Origin: an uncultured Akkermansia sp.
GTDB taxonomy: Bacteria > Verrucomicrobiota > Verrucomicrobiia > Verrucomicrobiales > Akkermansiaceae
Direction of reading: 5' to 3'
DNA length: 24,735 bases
NCBI GenBank assembly: GCA_904502165.1
Contig: CAJGDB010000017.1
Span: 1-24,735 of the forward strand
This document shows, one piece after another, positions 14,714-21,952 of this stretch; within the stretch, counting starts at the first letter, position 1; the number at the start of each line of letters is the position of its first letter. The translations under genes were made by a program, and so were the position numbers. The notes beneath the pieces were generated by a model that was given only the letters and a program-made list of their open reading frames with translations, was not told where the DNA came from and did no database searches.

Positions 14714-16837
14714 ATGGCCACCCCCAAACTGAACACAGGCTTTGCCGGCGACTCTCCCCTGCGCTCCCTGCGTCCTTCCGGCGACGCTCCCGCCAAGCAA
14801 CTGAAGCTTAAAGGTGCCAATGGCGGCACCATTACACCCAAGACCATCAAAAAGGTTGCCCCCAAGGCAGCCCCCAAGCCTGCCACACCGGCCCCGGCTG
14901 CAGAGGTGGAAACCCCTGTGGTGGCTGAGCCCGTAGTAGCCGACAATGCAGCAGAGGCCCAGGCCGCAGCAGAAGCCCAGGCCGCAGCAGAGGCCCAGGC
15001 CGCAGCAGAAGCAGAAGCCGCCCGCCTTGCCCAGGAGGAATATGAACGCCAGATGGCCGAATACAACCGCCAGATGGAAGAATACAACCGCCAGATGGCC
15101 GAAATGCAGCTGGCTGAGGCTAAAGCCGCCGAGGAAGCTGCCGCCACTCCGAAGGAAGCCCCCCAGATGGATACAGAATCTGCAGCAGCAGATGCTGCCA
15201 GCGCCGCTGCCGTAGCCCAGGCTCTGGTGACGGAGGAATCTCCCGATGTGCCGACACCCACGGAAAAAATCCGCGCGGCCAAGAGCACCAAGAAAAAGAG
15301 CAACCTTACGGTTACAAGCGCCACCAAGAAAATTGCCGCCGGAGAAGAAGGCAGCGAGGACGGAGATGCAGATGAGGCCGCCATGAGCGAGGAGGAACTC
15401 GCCCAGCGTGAAGCCTACATGCGCGCGCTCATGGAAGAAGAGGAACGCACCCCCATCTGGAAAACTGTTCCCTTCATGATTGGTTCCGGCCTGGTGGCCG
15501 CCACCATCGGCGTCTGCACCGTCATGGTCGTTCAGAAACAGGCAGAGAACGCCCGCATTGAAGCACACGTCAACTACACCAACGGCCTGCTGCGCCGCGC
15601 CCAGGAAATCAACATGAAAGGCGTGGAAAACCTTGCTGATGCCAGCCGCAAGGGGGTCAATGTATCCTGCACTATGGAAGATGCCAAGGCCCTTATGGAA
15701 GTAGTGGTTGACCCCTTCGTGAAGGGCGAGAACGACAAGCCCCGCTATGGTGCGCGTGCCGAGGGTGTGGCCCAGAACGCCTGCCTTCTGCTGGGCCTTG
15801 CCGCAGAACAGGATTCTGCCATCCGTGATATGATTTTTGACACCATGGGCAAGCAGTGCGTGAAAATCAAGCCCACCCTCTTCCACTGGCTGCTGCAGCG
15901 TGTTGCCATATCAGATGCACAGGGGGTGAACGCAGGTCTCAAGAAGCTGGCCAAGGTTGTGGCAGAGAAGAAGACAGCCAAGCCCTGGCAGAAGAAGACC
16001 CAGATTCTGGCCCAGATATGGGAATGCATCGGTCTGCGTGTCACCGCTGCAGATACCGAGGAGATTCTCAACCTGCTCAAGTCTGACATTGCAGACAATG
16101 CCCTGGCTCCGAACCTCTGCATCTGCCTGGACAACATCCTGATGATGACCGATGATGCCAAGGAGAAGGCCCGCCTGGGTGATGAGATTTTCAACAACAT
16201 GCCCGAAAAGCTCCGCAGCAACATTGCCATGGTCGGCACGCTGGCCCGGGCCTGCTCACAGGATGCCCGCAAGTACTACGAAAGCGAGCTGTCCAGCGAT
16301 AAGGGCTGGGGCGGTCCCGCAACCGTCTTCCTTGGCGCCTGGGGTAATGATGATATCCTCGACTTCGTGATGGAGAAAAAGGAAGCCACCAAGAACAATC
16401 CCAAGATTCAGAAAATCATTAACGATGTGCTCGGTACTATCCTGAAGCAGGATCGCGCACGTAGTGTGGCGGATGCAGAGAAACTGCTCAACATGTGCTT
16501 TGATTCTCCCTTCGGCGACTCCTCCGGCATTCAAGACCTGGTCAACAAGACCGATCCTATGTCGACCCTTTACCTGGGCGACACCCACCCTGACCTGTCC
16601 GGGCTGCAAGCCAAGCTCAAGGTCATGCAGGACCAGCGCGAACAGAAAAAGAGAATTATCCGCATGCTCGGGTCTCTTAAAGACCATGAATGGGTGGTTA
16701 CCTTCCTGAAGAAATATACTGACGACAAGGACGAAGAAGTCAAGGATGATGCCCGCCGCGCGCTGGAAAAGACCCACGCCAATGCGGTGCATGACACCCA
16801 GATGCGAGAAGCTTACAAGAAGCGCAACAAGGAATAA
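14714..16837 (+). CDS. Large single-pass membrane protein with repeat-rich N-terminal arm, function unknown
   Basis: I do not recognise this 707-residue protein. Residues 1-75 are Pro/Ala/Lys-rich and probably disordered. Residues 79-104 are an AEAQAA tandem repeat and residues 111-132 a heptad-like ERQMAEYNRQM repeat, together likely one long charged helix or coiled coil. Residues 150-247 are acidic and low in complexity. One membrane helix spans about 251-273 (VPFMIGSGLVAATIGVCTVM). The remaining ~430 residues are helical and soluble, with a HEAT-like feel, and end in a Lys-rich tail. The topology is probably N-terminal arm inside and C-terminal domain in the periplasm, but the flanking charges do not decide it. 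An in-frame TTG at 14645 is inside the upstream hairpin, so ATG 14714 is chosen. It is monogenic, ended by a strong terminator. It may be a scaffold or envelope-spanning protein; this is a guess from architecture. Confidence 0.78.
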   Translation: MATPKLNTGFAGDSPLRSLRPSGDAPAKQLKLKGANGGTITPKTIKKVAPKAAPKPATPAPAAEVETPVVAEPVVADNAAEAQAAAEAQAAAEAQAAAEAEAARLAQEEYERQMAEYNRQMEEYNRQMAEMQLAEAKAAEEAAATPKEAPQMDTESAAADAASAAAVAQALVTEESPDVPTPTEKIRAAKSTKKKSNLTVTSATKKIAAGEEGSEDGDADEAAMSEEELAQREAYMRALMEEEERTPIWKTVPFMIGSGLVAATIGVCTVMVVQKQAENARIEAHVNYTNGLLRRAQEINMKGVENLADASRKGVNVSCTMEDAKALMEVVVDPFVKGENDKPRYGARAEGVAQNACLLLGLAAEQDSAIRDMIFDTMGKQCVKIKPTLFHWLLQRVAISDAQGVNAGLKKLAKVVAEKKTAKPWQKKTQILAQIWECIGLRVTAADTEEILNLLKSDIADNALAPNLCICLDNILMMTDDAKEKARLGDEIFNNMPEKLRSNIAMVGTLARACSQDARKYYESELSSDKGWGGPATVFLGAWGNDDILDFVMEKKEATKNNPKIQKIINDVLGTILKQDRARSVADAEKLLNMCFDSPFGDSSGIQDLVNKTDPMSTLYLGDTHPDLSGLQAKLKVMQDQREQKKRIIRMLGSLKDHEWVVTFLKKYTDDKDEEVKDDARRALEKTHANAVHDTQMREAYKKRNKE
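14951..15022 (+). repeat. 18-bp in-frame tandem repeat
   Basis: Three nearly identical 18-bp units (14951-14968, 14969-14986, 14987-15004; GCAGARGCCCAGGCCGCA) and a partial fourth encode the six-residue unit AEAQAA in the 707-residue protein. Copy number could vary between strains. Confidence 0.9.
15047..15109 (+). repeat. 21-bp in-frame tandem repeat
   Basis: Three 21-bp units (15047-15067, 15068-15088, 15089-15109) encode the heptad RQM[AE]EYN, the last copy diverged to RQMAEMQ. The seven-residue period fits a coiled coil. Confidence 0.88.
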
Positions 16838-16890
16838 ACCCTCTTCTATTTCACAGGCAGACGTCTCTCTCCTGTTGGCTTATTACCTAT

Positions 16891-16924
16891 GCACCGCATG
16901 GCAACCCCATGCGGTGCGTTTTTT
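16891..16924 (+). terminator. Strong intrinsic terminator after the 707-residue protein gene
   Basis: A perfect 11-bp stem (GCACCGCATGG at 16891-16901 with CCATGCGGTGC at 16907-16917) has a 5-nt loop and is followed by G and six T residues. Confidence 0.92.
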
Positions 16925-16957
16925 CTGCCATTTTTCCGCTATTGAATGAATTTATAC

Positions 16958-16985
16958 TTGCCAAAGCCGATTTTCCATGTATAAT
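16958..16985 (+). promoter_or_regulatory. Promoter of the proline tRNA gene
   Basis: TTGCCA (16958-16963) and a perfect TATAAT (16980-16985) are 16 bp apart. The predicted start is about 16992, 12 nt before the mature tRNA 5' end. Confidence 0.78.
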
Positions 16986-17003
16986 TGCCCCGGCTTAAGG
17001 CAG

Positions 17004-17077
<74 letters not shown>

Positions 17078-17207
17078 TTTTTCTCATCCGGGTCAACCGG
17101 CAACCGCTCACCACGGCGGAACGCGGTGAAGATTGGTCTTCACTCTGGCGCAGAATGCGACCGGGCATCATGAGCAGGTCGCGCACAATAGATGCTGATT
17201 TACACCA

Positions 17208-17219
17208 CCACCGCGGTGG
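17208..17219. promoter_or_regulatory. 12-bp perfect palindrome upstream of yebC
   Basis: CCACCGCGGTGG is fully self-complementary and lies 36-47 bases before the yebC ATG. It could be an operator or activator site. No good -35 box is visible for yebC, so a regulator-dependent promoter is conceivable. Confidence 0.35.
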
Positions 17220-17254
17220 ATTCTCTGTTTTTCACAACCCCATATTTACAATCT

Positions 17255-18007
17255 ATGTCCGGTCATAACAAATGGTCCAAGATTAAGTTCACGAAGGCTG
17301 CTGCCGACGCGAAGAAGGGCAAGATATTTGCCCGTTTCTCCAAGGAAATTACCCTGGCAGCCAAGAGCGGCGGTGGCGATGTCGACACCAACCCCCGTCT
17401 CCGCACGGCCATCGAAGGTGCCAAAGCAGCCTCTATGCCCAAGGATAACATTGACCGCGCTGTAAAGAAGGGCACCGGCGAACTGCAGGGCGAAGCCATT
17501 CAGGAGGTAACCTACGAGGGTTACGGCCCCGAAGGTACAGCCATCATCGTAGAAGTGGCCACCGACAACACCAACCGCTGTTCCTCCGAAATCCGCACCA
17601 TTTTCTCCAAGAATGGCGGCAACATGGGTACTCCCGGTTCTGTTTCCTACCAGTTTGACCGCAAGGGCGAAATCCGCATCGTTGATGCCACGCTGGATGA
17701 GGACTCTGCCATGGAACTGGCTATGGATTGCGGCGCTGATGAGTTTGAAACCGGCGACGAAGAAGGCGAATGGGTATTCACCTGCGGGCCCACCGACCTG
17801 GGTACTGTTTCCGAGGCCCTGGGTGCAGCCGGCAAGAACGTGACGGGCATGAAGCTCATTTCTGTGCCTCAGAACCCGACCATGATTACCGATGTTGCGG
17901 TTGCCCGCAAGGTCATGAAGCTTTATGACCTGCTGGACGACTACGACGACACGATGAATGTGTTTGCCAACTTTGAAATCGACGAAGCTGTGCTCGAGCA
18001 GCTCTGA
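17255..18007 (+). CDS. yebC: YebC/PmpR-family protein
   Basis: The 250-residue protein begins with the family hallmark MSGHNKWSKIKFTKAAADAK and has the three-domain length of the family. It includes NIDRAVKKGTGE, YEGYGPEG and TNRCSSEIRTIFSKNGGNMG, the last being a nearly invariant block. YebC proteins were first described as DNA-binding transcription regulators; more recent work links members to relief of ribosome stalling at proline-rich stretches. Which applies here is not visible. ATG 17255 is fixed by the conserved N-terminus; an earlier in-frame ATG at 17192 would add 21 unconserved residues. It follows tRNA-Pro by 177 bp with no clear promoter of its own. A TATTTA at 17243-17248 would give a leaderless start but lacks a -35 box. 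Confidence 0.95.
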   Translation: MSGHNKWSKIKFTKAAADAKKGKIFARFSKEITLAAKSGGGDVDTNPRLRTAIEGAKAASMPKDNIDRAVKKGTGELQGEAIQEVTYEGYGPEGTAIIVEVATDNTNRCSSEIRTIFSKNGGNMGTPGSVSYQFDRKGEIRIVDATLDEDSAMELAMDCGADEFETGDEEGEWVFTCGPTDLGTVSEALGAAGKNVTGMKLISVPQNPTMITDVAVARKVMKLYDLLDDYDDTMNVFANFEIDEAVLEQL

Positions 18008-18037
18008 TTCCCCCCCCTCTTCCATCATTCCCCATAC

Positions 18038-18067
18038 GAGCGGGCGGTACCGCAATACCGCCTGCTC
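18038..18067 (+). terminator. Hairpin between yebC and rho: weak terminator or rho leader element
   Basis: A 12-bp stem with one G-T pair (18038-18049 with 18056-18067) has a 6-nt loop. The following tract is TCTTCCT, poor for an intrinsic terminator. It ends about 36 bases before the rho start, and rho genes are often controlled in their leader, so an attenuator is possible. Confidence 0.5.
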
Positions 18068-18103
18068 TCTTCCTACTGAATCTCTGCTCATCATTCTGTG
18101 GCT

Positions 18104-19453
18104 ATGGCTATGCCAGAAGAGAACCAGAACCCGCAAAGGCAGCAGCGCAACAACCGGCGGCATTTCAACCGCCGCCCGCGCCAGCAGCAAGGCGAAAAAA
18201 ACACGACCGACTCCGGCGAGCGCCGCGAGGGCGGCCAGGTGCGGCGTGAATCCTTCCACCGCAATAAACAGCAGAAGTTCCAGAACAAGAACAAGCAGAA
18301 CCAGCCGCAGCAGCAGCCCCGCGCCTTTGTTCCCGTTGGTGAACCGGAATGTATTACCGGCCTGCTGGAAATCACCAACAAGGGATTCGGCTTTATCCGC
18401 ACGGCAGAAAATGACTGGGCTCCGTCCGATTCAGCCATCTATGTGCCGGCAGACATTATTACCGAGCTGCGCCTGCGCCCCTTTGTGCAGCTGACGGGCA
18501 TGGCCCAGCGCTATGAGCGCGGGCACCAGCTCATCTCTGTGCAGAAAGTGAATGGCATAGAGCCGGCAGAAGCCGCCGCCTTCCCTCACTTCGACGATTT
18601 GAAGGCCGTCAACCCGACCCATCGCCTTTCCTTTGAAATCACCCCTGCCCGCTTCACCACGCGCACGCTGGATCTCATGGCACCGGTTGCCCGCGGCCAG
18701 CGCGGGCTGATAGTGGCCCCTCCCCGCACAGGCAAGACGACATTGCTTATGCACATTGCCGAGGGTGCCATGGAAAACTATGGCGAGGACCTTCACCTCA
18801 TGGTTCTGCTAGTGGATGAACGCCCGGAAGAGGTGACTGAATTCAAGCGGGCACTGCCGGGTGCTGAAATCTTTGCCTCGAGCAATGACAGCAATGTACG
18901 CGAGCACTGCCGCATTGCCGAAATGGCCATAGAACGCGCCAAGCGCCTCGTGGAGGCTGGACGGCATGTGATGATACTGCTGGACTCCATCACGCGCCTG
19001 GCACGCGCCTACAACAACGCAGAGCGCGGCAGCGGCCGCACCATGAGCGGCGGCATTGATGCCCGCGCGCTGGAAATGCCCCGCCGACTGTTTGCCGCAG
19101 CCCGCAATACGCGGGGCGCAGGTTCCCTCACGATTCTGGCAACTGCCCTGGTAGAAACCAACAGCCGTATGGATGAGCTCATTTTCCAGGAGTTCAAGGG
19201 CACGGGCAATATGGAGCTTGTCCTCAACCGCCGCATTGCCGAGATGTATATTTACCCCGCTGTGGACATCCTGAAGAGCGGCACGCGCCGCGAGGAGCTC
19301 ATCCTCCCCGAGCTCTGGCTGGAGAAGATACGCCTCATCCGCCGGGGTCTGGCAAACCATAAGCCCACCGAAGCCATGGAGCGCCTGCTCTTCTTCCTGA
19401 AGAAATGCCATAGTAACGCCCAGCTCATGCAGGATTTGAAAGCGCAACGCTGA
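18104..19453 (+). CDS. rho: Transcription termination factor Rho with a disordered N-terminal arm
   Basis: Rho is a hexameric RNA-dependent ATPase that ends transcription. Residues about 82-150 are the RNA-binding cold-shock-like fold (GLLEITNKGFGFIR). The ATPase follows, with APPRTGKT (P-loop, K211), LLVDERPEEVTE, LLDSITRLARAYN and the Q-loop region MSGGIDARALEMPRR. The usual N-terminal helical Rho_N domain is missing. In its place residues 1-78 are rich in Asn, Gln, Arg and Lys and look disordered. The P-loop has Arg-Thr where Lys-Ala is most common. The start is uncertain by a few residues: GTG 18098, ATG 18104 or ATG 18110, none with a Shine-Dalgarno sequence. It ends in a shared terminator facing lepA. 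Confidence 0.96.
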   Translation: MAMPEENQNPQRQQRNNRRHFNRRPRQQQGEKNTTDSGERREGGQVRRESFHRNKQQKFQNKNKQNQPQQQPRAFVPVGEPECITGLLEITNKGFGFIRTAENDWAPSDSAIYVPADIITELRLRPFVQLTGMAQRYERGHQLISVQKVNGIEPAEAAAFPHFDDLKAVNPTHRLSFEITPARFTTRTLDLMAPVARGQRGLIVAPPRTGKTTLLMHIAEGAMENYGEDLHLMVLLVDERPEEVTEFKRALPGAEIFASSNDSNVREHCRIAEMAIERAKRLVEAGRHVMILLDSITRLARAYNNAERGSGRTMSGGIDARALEMPRRLFAAARNTRGAGSLTILATALVETNSRMDELIFQEFKGTGNMELVLNRRIAEMYIYPAVDILKSGTRREELILPELWLEKIRLIRRGLANHKPTEAMERLLFFLKKCHSNAQLMQDLKAQR

Positions 19454-19460
19454 GCACGAA

Positions 19461-19488
19461 AAAAGCCGCAGTTCACACTGCGGCTTTT
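19461..19488. terminator. Bidirectional terminator between rho and lepA
   Basis: AAAAGCCGCAGT (19461-19472) pairs perfectly with ACTGCGGCTTTT (19477-19488) around a TCAC loop. A residues on one side and T residues on the other let it work for both convergent genes. Confidence 0.9.
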
Positions 19489-19511
19489 CCATTAACTGTT
19501 CCGGGGTGGCA

Positions 19512-21320
19512 TCAATCGCCGCTCTTCAGCACATTGATGAAGGCTTCCTGCGGAATGCTCACCTTGCCGATGGCCTTCATGCGCTTCTTACCTTCCTTCT
19601 GCTTCTCGAGCAGCTTGCGCTTACGGGTCACGTCACCACCATAGCACTTGGCCGTCACGTTCTTACGCATGGGCGAAATGCTTTCGCGGGCGATAATCTT
19701 GCCACCGATGCAGGCCTGAATGGCCACGGTGAAGAGCTGGCGGGGAATCACATCCTTGAGCTTGGTCGCCAGTTCACGCCCCACGGATTCGGCGCGGTCG
19801 CGGTGTACAATCATGGAGAAAGCATCCACCGGTTCACCGGCAATCATCATGTCCATCTTCACGAGTTTGGCAGCCTGGTAACCATCGTACTCATAGTCCA
19901 TGGAACCATAACCACGGGTGGCGCTCTTGAGCTTATCGTTAAAGTCCACCAGGATTTCAGCCATCGGAATGCGGCAGGTGAGCATCACGCGTGTGTCGTC
20001 AATCGTTTCCGTGTGGGTCAGCTCACCGCGTTTCTCCATCACGATGCTCATAATGGCACCAATGTACTCACTGGGAATCATGATGAACACTTTTACGATA
20101 GGCTCGCGGATTTCATCAATTTCCTGAGGTTCGGGAAGAATGCTGGGGTTATCGACATTGATTTCCTCGCCATCCGTTTTACGCACTTCGTAAATCACGG
20201 AGGGATAGGTGGAAATCACGTCCATGTTAAACTCACGGCGCAGGCGTTCCTGAATAATCTCCATGTGGAGCAGCCCCAGAAAGCCGCAGCGGAAGCCGAA
20301 GCCGAGCGCTACGGAGCTTTCGCCCATGTAGGTGAAGGCGGCATCGTTAATCTGCAGCTTGGCCATAGCGGCCTTAAGAGCCTCGTAATCAGCAGAATCA
20401 ACCGGGTAGATACCGGAGAACACCATGGGGCGGATTTCCTTGAAACCGGGTAGTGGCTCGCTGCAGGGGTCTGCCAGATTGGTGTAGGTATCACCTATCT
20501 TCACATCAGCAGCGCTCTTCATGTTGGCAATGATGTAACCCACATCACCCGTATGCAGCTCATCGGTGGCCTGCATCTTGGGGGTGAAAATACCCACTTC
20601 CTTCACTTCGTAGGTTTCATCCGTTGCAAAAAGTTTCACCTTCATACCACGGGCAACCCGGCCACTTACCAGGCGCACGTAGGACACCACGCCCCGGTAG
20701 GCATCATACACGGAGTCAAACACCAGAGCGCGCAGGTGGTTATCGTCCTCCATGACCTTGGGGGCAGGCACGCGGGTCACGATGGCTTCCAGCACATCCT
20801 CAATGCCGATACCGGCCTTGGCTGAGCAAAGAATGGCCTCCTCCCTGGGAATACAGACAATCTCCTCCAGCTGGCGGTACACCTGGGGCAGATTGGTGCT
20901 GGGCAGGTCAATCTTGTTCACGACGGGCACAATTTCGAGATTCTGCTCCACGGCCAGGTGCATGTTGGCCAGTGTCTGGGCTTCTACACCCTGGGCGGCA
21001 TCCACAATCAGCACCGCGCCATCGCAGGCTGCCAGGGAACGGCTCACCTCGTAGGAGAAGTCCACATGGCCGGGCGTATCCAGCAGGTTAAGCTCATAGG
21101 TGTTGCCATCCTTGGCCTTGTAACGCATTGTCACAGGGTGAGACTTGATGGTAATCCCCTTTTCTCGCTCCAGGTCCATGGCATCGAGCAGCTGATCCTG
21201 CTTGTCGCGTTCGCCAATGGTGTTGGTGAATTCCAAGAGACGGTCAGACAGCGTGGTCTTGCCGTGGTCAATATGGGCAATGATGGAGAAATTACGCTTG
21301 AATTGGATATCCGTTGCCAT
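19512..21320 (-). CDS. lepA: Elongation factor 4 (LepA)
   Basis: LepA is a ribosome-bound translational GTPase thought to aid initiation and stalled ribosomes. The 602-residue protein has the G1 motif AHIDHGKTT, G3 DTPGHVDFSYEV, G4 NKID and the LepA-specific C-terminal domain ending in GKVSIPQEAFINVLK. Length is normal. ATG 21320 (MATDIQFKRNF) is chosen over an in-frame start at 21362 because the promoter lies between them. It follows the small lipoprotein gene by 48 bp but has its own promoter. Confidence 0.97.
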   Translation of the reverse strand: MATDIQFKRNFSIIAHIDHGKTTLSDRLLEFTNTIGERDKQDQLLDAMDLEREKGITIKSHPVTMRYKAKDGNTYELNLLDTPGHVDFSYEVSRSLAACDGAVLIVDAAQGVEAQTLANMHLAVEQNLEIVPVVNKIDLPSTNLPQVYRQLEEIVCIPREEAILCSAKAGIGIEDVLEAIVTRVPAPKVMEDDNHLRALVFDSVYDAYRGVVSYVRLVSGRVARGMKVKLFATDETYEVKEVGIFTPKMQATDELHTGDVGYIIANMKSAADVKIGDTYTNLADPCSEPLPGFKEIRPMVFSGIYPVDSADYEALKAAMAKLQINDAAFTYMGESSVALGFGFRCGFLGLLHMEIIQERLRREFNMDVISTYPSVIYEVRKTDGEEINVDNPSILPEPQEIDEIREPIVKVFIMIPSEYIGAIMSIVMEKRGELTHTETIDDTRVMLTCRIPMAEILVDFNDKLKSATRGYGSMDYEYDGYQAAKLVKMDMMIAGEPVDAFSMIVHRDRAESVGRELATKLKDVIPRQLFTVAIQACIGGKIIARESISPMRKNVTAKCYGGDVTRKRKLLEKQKEGKKRMKAIGKVSIPQEAFINVLKSGD

Positions 21321-21329
21321 GCGCGCGCA

Positions 21330-21358
21330 AGGATATGCGACAAGCGGGCAGATGTCAA
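21330..21358 (-). promoter_or_regulatory. lepA promoter, near-leaderless
   Basis: On the - strand, a perfect TTGACA (21353-21358) and TATCCT (21330-21335) are 17 bp apart. Nine bases separate the -10 box from ATG 21320, predicting a leader of about 3 nt. The promoter starts right after the lipoprotein stop codon. Confidence 0.75.
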
Positions 21359-21368
21359 GCAAATTCGC

Positions 21369-21848
21369 TTACTCCCAAAGGTAAGACTGCAAGGTATCCA
21401 CCAATTTGCCGTCGCAATAGAGGTTGACCTTCCAGGTCATCACATCACCCCGCTTGGCGCGGTCTTCACCGGAAAAGTGGAATTGCTCACGGCGATGGCC
21501 CGCAGTTTCGCGCGGTTCTGTGTATTCTACAGAGCGGCTCAGCACATCTGCACCTGTGAGGGCCTGAGTATAGAGCATCTCAACACGCACAGGCTTCTGC
21601 GGTTCGGCATCATACCAACGGAGGAAATAATAGTCACCCTTACGCAGCTCCCTCTCCTTTTCTGTATTGGCGCCATACATCATGAACTGGGCATTGGCAC
21701 GCATGGGGGCATTCTTCCAGCTCTCGCCCGGCAGGGTGGTGGCCTTCAGCGGCAGGTCTGCCATGTCCGTAATGCACGTTGTCTGCGGCTGGGTGCAGGA
21801 AACGGCAAACAAAGCAAAAAATGCAAAAAACGGCAGGCTGACTTTCAT
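21369..21848 (-). CDS. Small lipoprotein of unknown function
   Basis: I do not recognise the family. The 159-residue product starts with MK and a hydrophobic stretch ending in AVSC, a lipobox with Cys18 as the lipid-bearing residue. The mature part is polar, with several Trp and Tyr and a last segment (VMTWKVNLYCDGKLVDTLQS) that looks like beta strands, so a small beta-sandwich is plausible. Cys18 is followed by TQPQ without an Asp at +2, which in enterobacteria would favour the outer membrane. An in-frame start at 21866 lies upstream of the -10 box, so ATG 21848 is used. The gene is divergent from the HAD gene and upstream of lepA. Confidence 0.8.
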   Translation of the reverse strand: MKVSLPFFAFFALFAVSCTQPQTTCITDMADLPLKATTLPGESWKNAPMRANAQFMMYGANTEKERELRKGDYYFLRWYDAEPQKPVRVEMLYTQALTGADVLSRSVEYTEPRETAGHRREQFHFSGEDRAKRGDVMTWKVNLYCDGKLVDTLQSYLWE

Positions 21849-21854
21849 GCACCT

Positions 21855-21883
21855 ATTCAATACCATTATGAATCGTTTGTCAA
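21855..21883 (-). promoter_or_regulatory. Lipoprotein gene promoter, predicted leaderless
   Basis: On the - strand, a perfect TTGACA (21878-21883) and a fair TTGAAT (21855-21860) are 17 bp apart. Six bases lie between the -10 box and ATG 21848, so the mRNA would begin at the A of the ATG. Confidence 0.62.
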
Positions 21884-21914
21884 TGCAATTTTATGGTAGG
21901 AAACCGATGCATTT

Positions 21915-21938
21915 TGCTTGCAGAAAGCTCTGCAAGCA
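21915..21938. repeat. Perfect 10-bp inverted repeat between divergent genes (possible operator)
   Basis: TGCTTGCAGA (21915-21924) and TCTGCAAGCA (21929-21938) are exact reverse complements around AAGC. The element lies between the lipoprotein and HAD genes and covers the -35 box and spacer of the HAD promoter. No T tract follows, so it is not a terminator. Confidence 0.6.
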
Positions 21939-21946
21939 GTTAAAGT
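21918..21946 (+). promoter_or_regulatory. Candidate HAD gene promoter, predicted leaderless
   Basis: TTGCAG (21918-21923) and TAAAGT (21941-21946) are 17 bp apart. Six bases then lead to ATG 21953. Both boxes are weak, and the promoter overlaps the 10-bp inverted repeat, which fits a regulated promoter. Confidence 0.45.
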
Positions 21947-21952
21947 TAGTTC

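Noticed and set aside
14690..15886. A 398-codon - strand frame rich in Gly, Cys and His opposite the 707-residue protein
   Set aside because: Its low-complexity composition is the mirror of the Ala/Glu/Lys repeats on the + strand.
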